A DNA stretch of 64,000 nt from Lentzea sp. NBRC 105346 (GTDB lineage: Bacteria; Actinomycetota; Actinomycetes; Mycobacteriales; Pseudonocardiaceae). The stretch lies in assembly GCF_030269605.1 (NCBI RefSeq), contig NZ_BSTQ01000008.1, positions 297,187 through 361,186 of the forward strand. The letters run 5' to 3'. This document shows, in pieces, positions 17,976 through 27,863 of the stretch. Position numbers and translations under genes: made by a program. The notes beneath the pieces were generated by a model, which saw only the letters and a list, made by a program, of their open reading frames with translations, did not search any database and was not told the origin of the DNA. Numbering within the stretch: position 1 is the first letter of the stretch; every line of letters starts with the position of its first letter.

Positions 17976-18164
17976 CCTGGTCAAACCCGTACTGACGCCA
18001 CACGTCTACGTACGTTCACCTTTCCTTCGCATCTACGTCACCCGACGGATGTTTCGGCCTTCCGGCGGAGCGAGGGTGTCACCAAGCACTTCGGTGCCGC
18101 CGGCAGGTCGAGACGGACGCGGCGTTCCGCCTGGGGCCTGAGGGCAGCGGTGGCACCTCTACCG

Positions 18165-18206
18165 CCGACCCACGCCGCCCCCGTCCTCCACGGTGGCGTG
18201 GGTCGG
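18165..18206. repeat. hairpin in the 17976-18235 intergenic region
   Basis: Arms 18165-18176 and 18195-18206 (CCGACCCACGCC and its complement) are exact, and three further pairs including one G-U are possible. It lies 190 bases after one gene and 30 bases before the next, so it could be a late terminator or a leader hairpin. The remaining 260-base region has no other feature I can support. Confidence 0.4.
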
Positions 18207-18235
18207 CCCATGGCGTTGGCGGGAGGCCGAGAAGG

Positions 18236-18739
18236 ATGAACATGACCGCGCAGCTTGACGTTCTGCGCGATTTGTCGGACGTGAAGGCGCGCTACGAGGA
18301 GATGCTGGGCTGGCGGGTGGCGCTCGACGTGAGCCACCGGCGGCTGTTCCTGCCGGTCGGACGCGACCTCGGGGCGATCACGATGCCCGCGCACATGGCC
18401 GTGGTGGTGACCGCGCAGCTGCGCGTGGCCGTCATGGCCGGACCGGTGATCGTCTCGCCCGGCGGCCGCTGGCACACGTTCCTCACGACGGGCGCGAAGG
18501 GGCCGAACTTCCCGCTGGTGCTGCGGCAGGCACGCGTGCAGTTCCTGCCGACGGGCGGTCAGGTGATCGTCCCGAACACGCTCGACGCCCGGTGCGACCC
18601 GACCGGCTGGTGCTGGGCCGATCCGCCCCGGCCGTACTGCGTCCTGCCGTCCTGGTCGGCCGTCGTCGTGGCGGCGAAGGTCGCGGTGGCGGACGCCGAG
18701 CAGGCGGGGCGGATCGCGGCGAGCGTCGTCAGGCGGTGA
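18236..18739 (+). CDS. hypothetical protein of actinobacterial type
   Basis: A 167-residue product without signal peptide or membrane segment. It starts MNMTAQLDVLRDL and contains RYEEMLGWRVALDVSHRRLFLP, then a beta-rich middle (GRWHTFLTTGAKGPNFPLVL) and a Pro-rich part (WADPPRPYCVLPSW). The layout, with a GW.V motif, a GGRW.TFL motif and a PPRP..LP.W motif, recalls actinobacterial proteins sometimes filed near prim-pol N-terminal domains, but I cannot name the family with confidence. The start is ATG 18236, with AGAAGGA before it; ATG 18242 is also possible. It converges on the hybrid kinase gene 10 bases downstream. Confidence 0.75.
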   Translation: MNMTAQLDVLRDLSDVKARYEEMLGWRVALDVSHRRLFLPVGRDLGAITMPAHMAVVVTAQLRVAVMAGPVIVSPGGRWHTFLTTGAKGPNFPLVLRQARVQFLPTGGQVIVPNTLDARCDPTGWCWADPPRPYCVLPSWSAVVVAAKVAVADAEQAGRIAASVVRR

Positions 18740-18749
18740 CGCTTCCGAC

Positions 18750-20315
18750 TCATCCGCGCTCGGGACGCGGGGTTCGGGCGGCCATGAACGCGTCGAGCTC
18801 GCGCAGGTCGAGTGGCTTGGCGAAGTGCGCGTCGAACCCGGCGGCGCCGCTGCGGGCGCGGTCGGCGTCCTGACTGAAGCCGGAGACCGCCACCAGCGGC
18901 GTGTCCCGGTGCTCCTCGGACCGGCGCAGCCTGCGCGCGATCTCGTAGCCGTCGATGTCCTCACCGAGCGCCAGGTCGCACAGGACCAGGTCGAACGCAG
19001 TGGCGCGCGCGGCGTCGAGCCCGGCGCCCGCGGTGGTGGCGACCGTGACCGTGTCGCCGAGCCGCCGCAACATCGCGGCGTACATCTCGGCGAGGTCTGA
19101 GTTGTCGTCGATCAGCAACACCCGGCGCGGTGACCGGGCGGCGGGTGGCGCCGGCTCGGCGACGGGCTTTCCGGTGAGCGGCAGGCGAACGGTGAACGTG
19201 GCGCCGGTTCCGGGGCCGTCGCTGTGCGCGGACACCGTGCCGTCGTGCGACTCCGCGATGCCCCGCACGACCGCCAGGCCCAGCCCGAGACCGGCGGGCG
19301 CGTCCCGGCCCGTGACGGCCCGCATGAACGGGTCGAACACGGTTTCCGCCAGCGCGGGGTCGAAACCGCCGCCGGAGTCGCGGACCCGCAGCTCGGCGTC
19401 CCCGCCGGTGGCCTGCAGGGTGACGGTGACCCGGACGCCGGAGGCGTGCTTGTACGCGTTGTCCACCAGGTTCGTCAGCATCTGGCCGAGGCGGACGGGG
19501 TCGCCGTCGACCATCACGGGCCCGGCGGGCAGCACCTTCGTCGCGGGCACGCGCAGGTCGTCCACCACCGCGTGGACGAGCGGGCGCAGGTCCATGGGGT
19601 GCCGGGCGGCCTGCAGCCGTCCGGTCATGACGCGGGTGGCGTCGAGCAGGTCGTCGGTCATCCGGGTCAGCGCGGTGAGCTGCCGGTCGATGACGGCCAG
19701 CGCGGGATGACCTGGGCCCAGCACGTCCAGTGCGGCGCGCGCCGACGCCAGCGGGTTGCGCAGTTCGTGCGACAGGGTGGCGATGAACCGGTCCTTGGCC
19801 TCCTGCTGACCCCGGAGTTCGGTACTCGCCTCGCGCAGCCGCTGGTTGGCCTCCTGCAGCTCCTGGGCGCGGGTGAACAGGTCCGCCTCCAGGGCCTGCA
19901 GCTGTTCGGACTCACGCGTCGCGACGAGCTCCGTGACGTCCTGCACCTGGTGGACGATCAGCTTCACCTGCCCCCGCTCGTCGAGGACGGGTGCGTTGAC
20001 CGGGCTCCAGTACCGCACGACGAACTGCCCGTCCGGTGCCCGGATGTCGTAGCGCTGCAACGCCATCGCGTCCGATCGCCCGGTCTCCACGACGGTCCGC
20101 AGCGAGCGCCGCAGGTTGTGCACGCCGTCGGCACCGGGCAGCTCCGGGTTGTCCGGGAACACCTCGAACATCGGCCGGCCCGCCACGGCGTCCCGGTCGA
20201 TCATCGTCGCCCGTGCGTAGGCGTCGTTGACGGTGACGATGGTGAAGCCGGCCGTCATGATCAGGCACGGCGTCGGCATGGCATCGAACAGGCGCTCGTA
20301 GTCCAGGCCGTTCAT
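18750..20315 (-). CDS. soluble PAS-containing hybrid histidine kinase with C-terminal receiver
   Basis: A 521-residue cytoplasmic hybrid kinase with no membrane segment. A PAS domain (residues 5-120: FDAMPTPCLIMTAGFTIVTVND) and short coiled coil (about 130-165) precede HisKA, with the phospho-His in ATLSHELRNPLASA near 177. The HATPase domain follows (NLVDNAYKHA, GLGLGLAVVRGIA). A linker rich in Pro/Ala leads to a receiver domain at about 395-510 (VLLIDDNSDL, LVLCDLALG, HFAKPLDL). The start is ATG 20315, overlapping the upstream regulator gene by four bases. It probably phosphorylates that regulator; the attached receiver could act as a phosphate sink or relay. Light, redox or a metabolite are possible PAS signals. 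Confidence 0.88.
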   Translation of the reverse strand: MNGLDYERLFDAMPTPCLIMTAGFTIVTVNDAYARATMIDRDAVAGRPMFEVFPDNPELPGADGVHNLRRSLRTVVETGRSDAMALQRYDIRAPDGQFVVRYWSPVNAPVLDERGQVKLIVHQVQDVTELVATRESEQLQALEADLFTRAQELQEANQRLREASTELRGQQEAKDRFIATLSHELRNPLASARAALDVLGPGHPALAVIDRQLTALTRMTDDLLDATRVMTGRLQAARHPMDLRPLVHAVVDDLRVPATKVLPAGPVMVDGDPVRLGQMLTNLVDNAYKHASGVRVTVTLQATGGDAELRVRDSGGGFDPALAETVFDPFMRAVTGRDAPAGLGLGLAVVRGIAESHDGTVSAHSDGPGTGATFTVRLPLTGKPVAEPAPPAARSPRRVLLIDDNSDLAEMYAAMLRRLGDTVTVATTAGAGLDAARATAFDLVLCDLALGEDIDGYEIARRLRRSEEHRDTPLVAVSGFSQDADRARSGAAGFDAHFAKPLDLRELDAFMAARTPRPERG

Positions 20316-21067
20316 GGGTCGAGCCGATATCCGGCGCCGCGCACGGTGACGATGCGCGGCCGCCGCGCACCCGCCGCGATCAGCTTGCGGCGCAACCGAT
20401 AGACGTGCTCGATCACGCTCGTGACGTCGCCCCGGCCCGGCTCGAACCCGCGCATCGCGGGCAGCAGCTGCCCGGCGGAGAACACCTGCCGTGGCGCGGC
20501 GGCGAGGAACGCCAGCAGCTCGTACTCCAGCGGGGTCAGGTGCATCGGCGCGCCGTCGACCGTGACCTCGCGGGAGGCCGTGTCGACGCACAGCGGACCG
20601 TGCCGCAGGACCGGATCCGCGACCGCCGGCGTGCTGCGCCGCAGCACCGCCCGGATCCGCGCGGCCAGCTCGGCCAGCGAGAACGGTTTGATCATGTAAT
20701 CGTCCGCGCCGAGCTCCAGGCCGACCACGCGGTCCCGCTCGCTGCTCCACCCGGTCAGGATGATCACCGGCAGGTGCTTGCCCGCGCGCACGCCGCGCAG
20801 GAAGTCCAGGCCGTTGCAGTCGGGCAGCCCCAGGTCCAGCACGAGCAGGTCGGCGCCGTGCTCGCGCAGCACCGCCGTGCCGGAGCGCGCGTCGCCCGCG
20901 GTCAGGACGCGAAAGCCCTCCCGGCTGAGGTAGGCGTCGACCATCTCGGTGAGGTCCGCCTCGTCCTCGACGAGCACCACCAGGGGTCGGGTGACGTCGG
21001 TGCGCAGTGGTTCCCGAGGCTCGGAATCGTGGACCGGCCGACGATCTCCCGGCGATACCGCACCCAT
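20312..21067 (-). CDS. OmpR-type response regulator
   Basis: A 251-residue regulator. About 25 extra N-terminal residues precede the receiver domain, which has ED at 34-35, the phospho-acceptor Asp at 78 (LLVLDLGLPDCNG) and KPFS near 128. The DNA-binding winged helix follows (LTPLEYELLAFLAA, VTVRGAGYRLDP). The ATG at 21067 is used here, though an internal start nearer the receiver is possible. It is the first gene of an operon with the hybrid kinase, and divergent from a 63-residue protein gene, with about 50 bases in between. Targets are unknown. Confidence 0.88.
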   Translation of the reverse strand: MGAVSPGDRRPVHDSEPREPLRTDVTRPLVVLVEDEADLTEMVDAYLSREGFRVLTAGDARSGTAVLREHGADLLVLDLGLPDCNGLDFLRGVRAGKHLPVIILTGWSSERDRVVGLELGADDYMIKPFSLAELAARIRAVLRRSTPAVADPVLRHGPLCVDTASREVTVDGAPMHLTPLEYELLAFLAAAPRQVFSAGQLLPAMRGFEPGRGDVTSVIEHVYRLRRKLIAAGARRPRIVTVRGAGYRLDP

Positions 21068-21120
21068 GTTCGGAACGTACCACTGGAGTCCGTAGGTACT
21101 CCTCCGGTGAAGGGAGCCGC

Positions 21121-21312
21121 GTGGCGGTCGACCCCCAGCACTACAACGACGCCGCAGCGAAGCGCGCGTGTGAGAAGGCGGTCGAGTCGGGCGAGCTCTG
21201 CGCGCGGGCCAGGCGGCTGATCGAGGAGTCGAACGGACGGATGGAGCGTCTCGCCGAGCGTTACCCGAACCTCACGATCGTGCCTGCTGAAAGGGCAGCC
21301 GATCGAAAATGA
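21121..21312 (+). CDS. small hypothetical protein, helical
   Basis: A 63-residue protein beginning MAVDPQHYNDAAAKRACEKA, mostly helical and charged, with no known domain. GTG 21121 is preceded by GAAGGGAGCC, a fair ribosome site, and codon use is strongly G/C-ending, which supports a real gene. A longer open frame upstream would run into the divergent regulator and is not favoured. It overlaps the 3' end of the convergent NTF2-like gene by 41 bases. Confidence 0.55.
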   Translation: MAVDPQHYNDAAAKRACEKAVESGELCARARRLIEESNGRMERLAERYPNLTIVPAERAADRK

Positions 21313-21610
21313 TCCGGATGTGCCTGATCAGCCCGTCCCGCACGGTCACCAGCTCGGCGGCGGGCGCACTCGCCACGGGGACGGTCTCCGTGTCGTACAT
21401 CAACAACGTCGTCGTCTCGTCGCCGTAGACGGCGAGCACCTTCGCGGACTTGAGGATCTGCACGAACGGCCCCATGAACCCGCGGAACGCCTCCGCGCCC
21501 TCGAGCCGCCCCGCGGGCGCGTCACACACGATGTCGTCGGCGATGTACGTCATGGCCAGCTCGAAGTCATGGCTGGTCCAGGCCTTGTGATAGGCGAGTG
21601 CGATGTCCAT
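21272..21610 (-). CDS. NTF2-like/SnoaL-type protein
   Basis: A 112-residue protein of the SnoaL/DUF4440 kind: AYHKAWTSHDFELAMTYIADD at the start, then LEGAEAFRGFMGPF and a C-terminal LIRHIRIIFDRLPF. Such cone-shaped folds bind small hydrophobic ligands or act as isomerases and hydrolases; no catalytic role can be fixed here. ATG 21610 is preceded by GAAAGGAAG. The gene is divergent from the ECF sigma factor gene, whose C-terminal domain has the same fold class, so the two probably share regulation. Confidence 0.8.
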   Translation of the reverse strand: MDIALAYHKAWTSHDFELAMTYIADDIVCDAPAGRLEGAEAFRGFMGPFVQILKSAKVLAVYGDETTTLLMYDTETVPVASAPAAELVTVRDGLIRHIRIIFDRLPFQQARS

Positions 21611-21654
21611 GTCGGTGCTTCCTTTCTCCGGTTCGGAGGGGTAGACACCGTCGG

Positions 21655-22518
21655 GTGGCTGATCGGAACGGTGAGTTCGACGAGTGGGTCTCGGCGCATC
21701 GGCACGAGCTGCTGGTGCACTGCTACCGGATGCTCGGCTCGCTGACCGACGCCGAGGACGTCCTGCAGGAGACGCTGCTCGCGGCGTGGCGCGGCCTGGA
21801 CGGGTTCGCCGGCCGCTCGTCGCCGCGCACGTGGCTCTACCGCATCGCCACCAACCGCTGCCTGAACTTCGTCCGGCGGCTGCCACCCGAACCGGTGCCG
21901 CCGTTCGAACCGCCACCGCCCACCCGCCGCAACGAGGTGGTGTGGCTGCAGCCACTGCCGGACCCCGACACCTGGTCCTCCTCGCGTGAGTCGGTCGAAC
22001 TCGCGTTCATCGTTGCGCTGCAACACCTCCCGCCGCGCCAGACCGCCGCACTGGTGTTGCGCGACGTGCTCGACTTCTCCGCCGCGGAGGTCGCCTCGAT
22101 GCTGGACACGAGTGAGACCGCCGTGAAGGGCCTGCTGCAACGTGCCCGCGCCGCGCTGCGGTACCGGCCGACTCCGGTTTCAGCGGACCCCGATCTGGTC
22201 CAGCGGTTCGCGTCGGCGTTCATGGCCAACGACATCCCGCGCGTCGTCGACCTGCTGACCGACGACGCGTGGCTGGCCATGCCGCCCGCGCCGCACGAGT
22301 ACCACGGGCGTGCGGCGATCGCCGCGTTCCTGCGGGCCCGCGGAAACCGGCCACTGCGGCTGGTGCCCGCGCGGGCGAACGGCCAGCCCGCGTTCGGTTG
22401 CTATCTGGAGGATTCGCCCGCCGGCGTGCTGGTGCTGACGATGGCCTCCGGTGGTGTCGCCGGGGTGACGAGGTTCCTCGACGTTGACCCCGACCGGTAC
22501 CTGGTGTACGCAGACTGA
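21655..22518 (+). CDS. ECF RNA polymerase sigma factor with C-terminal NTF2-like domain (SigX5/SigG-like)
   Basis: A 287-residue sigma factor. Region 2 is seen in LLVHCYRMLGSLTDAEDVLQ and RTWLYRIATNRCLNFVR (residues 15-75). Region 4 is LQHLPPRQTAALVLRDVLDF and AAEVASMLDTSETAVKGLLQRARAAL (about 125-170). A SnoaL-like domain occupies about 180-287 (ADPDLVQRFASAFMANDI onward). This layout fits the SigX5/ECF56-type group, in which the fused C-terminal domain, rather than an anti-sigma factor, is thought to tune activity. GTG 21655 is preferred since earlier codons do not match the family. The divergent NTF2-like gene is a likely target or partner. Confidence 0.85.
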   Translation: MADRNGEFDEWVSAHRHELLVHCYRMLGSLTDAEDVLQETLLAAWRGLDGFAGRSSPRTWLYRIATNRCLNFVRRLPPEPVPPFEPPPPTRRNEVVWLQPLPDPDTWSSSRESVELAFIVALQHLPPRQTAALVLRDVLDFSAAEVASMLDTSETAVKGLLQRARAALRYRPTPVSADPDLVQRFASAFMANDIPRVVDLLTDDAWLAMPPAPHEYHGRAAIAAFLRARGNRPLRLVPARANGQPAFGCYLEDSPAGVLVLTMASGGVAGVTRFLDVDPDRYLVYAD

Positions 22519-22580
22519 CGTACGCGAGATCCGTTCCACAACGGATTCCCTCGGCGCTTCATCTCGCCAGCATTGTTGGC

Positions 22581-23114
22581 ATGAACCGACTCAGTGGGCG
22601 TAACCGCAAGATGGTCCTGCTGGCGCACATCGTGTCCGCGGCCGCGTGGTTCGGGCTCGACCTGGCGCTCGGCATCCTGGTCGTCGTCTCACTGGTGGCG
22701 TCGCCACGGACCGCGGGCATGGCGATCCAGGCGGTCGACCTGTTCGCGATCTGGCCGATGTTCGTGGCCAGCCTGGTGTGCTTGATATCCGGCGCGATCC
22801 TGAGCGTGACGAGCAAGTACGGGCTTGTGCGCTACTGGTGGGTCGCGATCAAGCTGGCGTTCAACGTGATCATGTCCGTGCTGATCCTGTTCTCGCTGCG
22901 GCCCGGTGTCGCGGAGGCGGCCCGCATCGGTGAGCGCATGCTGGCCGGTGACTCGTCCGTTTCCGTGTCGGCCCACATGCTGGGGCCCGTGGTGGTCGCG
23001 CCGACCATGTTGCTGATCTCCTACGTGCTGTCGGTGTTCAAGCCCTTGGGGCGGGTACGCAAGCAGGCGGTCGTGCCGCGTCCGCGGCACGCCGAGCTGG
23101 CCAAATCGAATTGA
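22581..23114 (+). CDS. DUF2269-like integral membrane protein
   Basis: A 177-residue membrane protein with four predicted helices, at about 12-35, 50-72, 80-105 and 128-150. The opening MVLLAHIVSAAAWFGLDLAL resembles DUF2269/CopD-like small membrane proteins. The start is ATG 22581, 62 bases downstream of the sigma factor gene, so it may be part of its regulon or read-through transcript. The cytoplasmic tail is basic. No function is known. Confidence 0.8.
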   Translation: MNRLSGRNRKMVLLAHIVSAAAWFGLDLALGILVVVSLVASPRTAGMAIQAVDLFAIWPMFVASLVCLISGAILSVTSKYGLVRYWWVAIKLAFNVIMSVLILFSLRPGVAEAARIGERMLAGDSSVSVSAHMLGPVVVAPTMLLISYVLSVFKPLGRVRKQAVVPRPRHAELAKSN

Positions 23115-23311
23115 CGTTCCCGCTGGTGCGCCGGGCGGGCGTCGCGCTGACTCCCGCCGACGTGCGCTCCGAGGAGGCCACCGCGCGCCTGGATCGGGTC
23201 GAGACGAACGGTGACGAGTCCGCCGAGCACCGCCGCGTGCGCCGGGCGCTGATCGCCGTCGAACGCGGGCCTCGGCTAGGGGTGCTGGATAACACCGTGT
23301 CACCGCGGTGA
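23111..23311 (+). CDS. possible small hypothetical protein
   Basis: A 66-residue frame starting TTG 23111 in a TTGA overlap with the membrane protein stop. The product, MTFPLVRRAGVALTPADVRS onward, is charged and has no recognised domain. G/C-ending codon use supports coding, but the rare start and lack of a clear ribosome site argue against. It could be a remnant or translationally coupled small protein. Confidence 0.4.
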   Translation: MTFPLVRRAGVALTPADVRSEEATARLDRVETNGDESAEHRRVRRALIAVERGPRLGVLDNTVSPR

Positions 23312-23467
23312 ACCGTTGGGCTGAGACGCAGGTCTCCCCGGCATCAATATCGCGTAAAGGTGGCCGCCGGGGGTGTCAAGAGGTCGTCAGGCGTCCTGAT
23401 TCCGGTGGTTCGGCGATGCACGCTTCCGGGTGTCGAGACCACCAGTTGTCGGGAAGGGAGCGGCGTC
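23312..23467 (+). other. kdp leader/promoter region without an assignable riboswitch
   Basis: This 156-base stretch precedes the potassium operon. It contains an A/T-richer patch (ATCAATATCGCGTAAAGG at about 23344) that is a plausible promoter or KdpE site, and short complementary blocks GGTGGT and ACCACC near 23406 and 23440. I looked for a c-di-AMP (ydaO-type) riboswitch and did not find its conserved core. GGGAAGGGAG just before 23468 is the ribosome site. Confidence 0.4.
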
Positions 23468-23551
23468 ATGGCCGACTTGGCCTACGCGTTGCTGCTCATC
23501 GGGATTTTCCTCGTGCTTGCGCTGACCGTGCGCGGACTGGAGAAGTTGTGA
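23468..23551 (+). CDS. 27-residue single-helix membrane microprotein at the head of the kdp operon
   Basis: ATG 23468 follows a very good ribosome site, GGGAAGGGAG, with eight bases between. The product is MADLAYALLLIGIFLVLALT followed by VRGLEKL: one membrane helix with a short charged end. Its stop overlaps the GTG of kdpF in GTGA. It resembles KdpF in size and design but lacks the RPEKF ending, so it is a separate peptide. It may stabilise or regulate the KdpABC complex; this is inference. Genes this short are commonly missed in annotation. Confidence 0.7.
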   Translation: MADLAYALLLIGIFLVLALTVRGLEKL

Positions 23552-23649
23552 GCGGCACCGGTCTGCTCGCGAACGCCGTCGCCGGCGTGATCGCGTTACT
23601 GCTGATCGTCTACCTGTTCATCGCGCTGATCCGGCCGGAGAAGTTCTGA
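23548..23649 (+). CDS. kdpF: potassium-transporting ATPase subunit KdpF
   Basis: A 33-residue single-span membrane peptide, starting MSGTGLLANAVAGVIALLLI and ending YLFIALIRPEKF. The (V/I)Y-L-ALxRPEKF ending is the KdpF hallmark. KdpF is a lipid-like stabiliser of the high-affinity potassium pump KdpABC in the cell membrane. GTG 23548 overlaps the upstream microprotein stop, and its own TGA shares a base with the kdpA ATG. It contains a TTA leucine codon, rare in such genomes. Confidence 0.9.
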   Translation: MSGTGLLANAVAGVIALLLIVYLFIALIRPEKF

Positions 23650-25267
23650 TGTCACCCACTGTGTCCGGCCTCGTCCAGGTCGGCATCCTCGTCGTGGCCT
23701 TGGCGGCGGTGTACCGGCCGCTCGGCGACTACATGGCGCGCGTGTTCAGCGCGACCAAGCACTCCAAGTTCGAGCTGGCGATCTACAAGGCGGTCCGGGT
23801 GAACCCGGACTCCGAGCAGAAGTGGAGCACCTACGCCTTCGGCGTGCTCGGCTTCTCGTTCGTCAGCGTCGCGTTCCTCTATCTGTTGCAACGGATTCAA
23901 GCCGTGCTGCCGTTCGCCTACGACCGCGGCAACGTGCCGCCCGGCATGGCGTTCAACACGGCGATCAGCTTCGTGACCAACACGAACTGGCAGTCGTACG
24001 TCCCGGAGACCGTCATGGGCCACACGGTCCAGATGGTCGGCCTCACGGTGCAGAACTTCGTGTCCGCCGCGGTCGGCCTCGCGGTCGCGATCGCGCTGGT
24101 GCGCGGGTTCGTCCGGCACCAGTCCGACCGGCTCGGCAACTTCTGGGTCGACCTCGTGCGCGGCACGGTCCGGATCCTGCTGCCGCTGGCGTTCGTGTTC
24201 GCGATCGTGCTGATCGCGCTCGGTGTCACGATGTCGCTCAAGTCCGGTGTGGACATTGACGGTCAGGTCGTGGCGAACGCCCCGGTCGCGTCCCAGGAGG
24301 CGATCAAGGAGCTCGGCACCAACGGTGGCGGCATCCTCAACGCCAACTCCGCGCACCCGTTCGAGAACCCGAACGCGTGGTCGAACCTGCTGGAGATCTT
24401 CCTGCTGCTGGTCATCCCGGTCGCGCTGACGCGCACGTTCGGTCAGCTGGTCGGCAACAAGAAGCAGGGGTACGTGCTGCTGAGCGTCATGGGCCTGATC
24501 TGGGGCGCCATGCTCGCGGTGATCTGGGTGGCCGAGGCCAACGGCCTGCGTCCGTTGGAGGGCAAGGAACTCCGGTTCGGCATCCCGGCAAGCGCGCTGT
24601 TCGCGAACTCCACCACGGGCACGTCGACAGGTGCGGTCAACTCGATGCACGACAGCTTCACCGGGCTCGGCGGTGGCGGCGCGATGCTGAACATGTTGTT
24701 CGGCGAGATGACGCCGGGCGGGGTCGGCACCGGCCTCTACAGCATCCTGGTGATGGCGATCATCGCGATGTTCCTGGCGGGCCTGATGGTCGGCCGCACG
24801 CCGGAGTACCTGGGCAAGAAGCTCGGCCGGCGGGAGGTGACCGCGGCGGCGGTGTCGATCCTCGCGATGCCGACCGTGCTGCTGATCTTCGCGGGCATCG
24901 CGGCGATCCTGCCGAGCACGGGCAGCGCACTCAACAACTCGGGTGAGCACGGCCTGTCGGAGATCCTTTACGCCTATGCGTCGGCGTCGAACAACAACGG
25001 CAGCGCGTTCGCCGGCATCACGGTGACCAACGATTGGTTCCAGTCGACCCTGGGCATCTGCATGGCGTTCGGCCGGTTCATCCCGATCGTCGCCGTGCTC
25101 GCGCTCGCCGGATCCCTTGCGGCGCAGAAGAAGGTGCCGGAGACGGCGGGCACGCTGCCCACCACCGGGCCGCTGTTCGCGACCCTGCTGGCCGGCAGCA
25201 TCGTGCTGGTCGCCGCACTCACCTTCGTCCCTGCTCTCGCTCTCGGTCCCATCGCGGAGGCCCTGCT

Positions 25268-25271
<4 letters not shown>
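23649..25271 (+). CDS. kdpA: potassium-transporting ATPase channel subunit KdpA
   Basis: A 540-residue membrane protein of normal length, the potassium-selective channel-like subunit of KdpFABC. About ten membrane helices are visible. Selectivity-loop regions include [11 protein letters not shown] near 115, [20 protein letters not shown] near 225, and [17 protein letters not shown] near 325, with NNNGSAFAG near 452 as the fourth. ATG 23649 shares one base with the kdpF stop; the end overlaps kdpB in GTGA. Expression is normally induced by KdpDE under potassium limitation. Confidence 0.97.
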
Positions 25272-27334
<2,063 letters not shown>

Positions 27335-27335
27335 G

Positions 27336-27863
27336 ATGGACAACTTCGTCAAGCAGTCGCTGGCCGGACTCCGCGTCCTGCTGGTGCTCACGCTGATCAC
27401 CGGCGTGGCCTACCCGGCCGCGGTGTGGGCGGTGAGCCGGATCCCCGGCCTGCACGCCAACGCCGAGGCCGTGGACACCACCCTGGTGGCGGTGACCCGC
27501 GAGGGTGACCGGTACTTCGTGCCCCGCCCGTCGGCCGCGACGCTGCCCGCGTCCGGCGCGTCCAACAAGGGCGAGCGCAACGAGGACTACACCAGGAAGA
27601 TCGCCGAGCTGCGCACGACGATCGCCCAGCGCGAAGGTGTGGCGGAGGAGAGCGTGCCGCAGGACGCGGTGACCGCGTCGGCGTCCGGTCTCGACCCGGA
27701 CATCAGCCCGGAGTACGCGGCGCTGCAGGTGCCTCGAGTGGCGCGCGCGACCGGGCTGCCGGTGGAGAAGGTGCGTGAGCTGGTGTCGGCCGGCACCGGC
27801 GGCACCTTCGCCACCACCGTCAACGTGACGGCGTTGAACCGTGCCATCGACGCCGCCCGTTGA
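27336..27863 (+). CDS. kdpC: potassium-transporting ATPase subunit KdpC
   Basis: A 175-residue protein with one N-terminal membrane helix (about 8-32) and a periplasm-facing domain. KdpC signatures are LLVLTLITGVAYPAAVW, YFVPRPSAATLPASGASN, and SGLDPDISPEYAALQVPRVA. It assembles with KdpA and KdpB and is thought to act like the beta subunit of other P-type pumps. ATG 27336 directly follows the kdpB stop. The 3' end overlaps kdpD by 23 bases. Confidence 0.96.
   Translation: MDNFVKQSLAGLRVLLVLTLITGVAYPAAVWAVSRIPGLHANAEAVDTTLVAVTREGDRYFVPRPSAATLPASGASNKGERNEDYTRKIAELRTTIAQREGVAEESVPQDAVTASASGLDPDISPEYAALQVPRVARATGLPVEKVRELVSAGTGGTFATTVNVTALNRAIDAAR

Noticed and set aside
23312..23467. c-di-AMP (ydaO-type) riboswitch before kdp
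   Set aside because: Expected for potassium genes, but the conserved core blocks of that riboswitch could not be matched by eye. The leader of the KimA-like gene is also too short.
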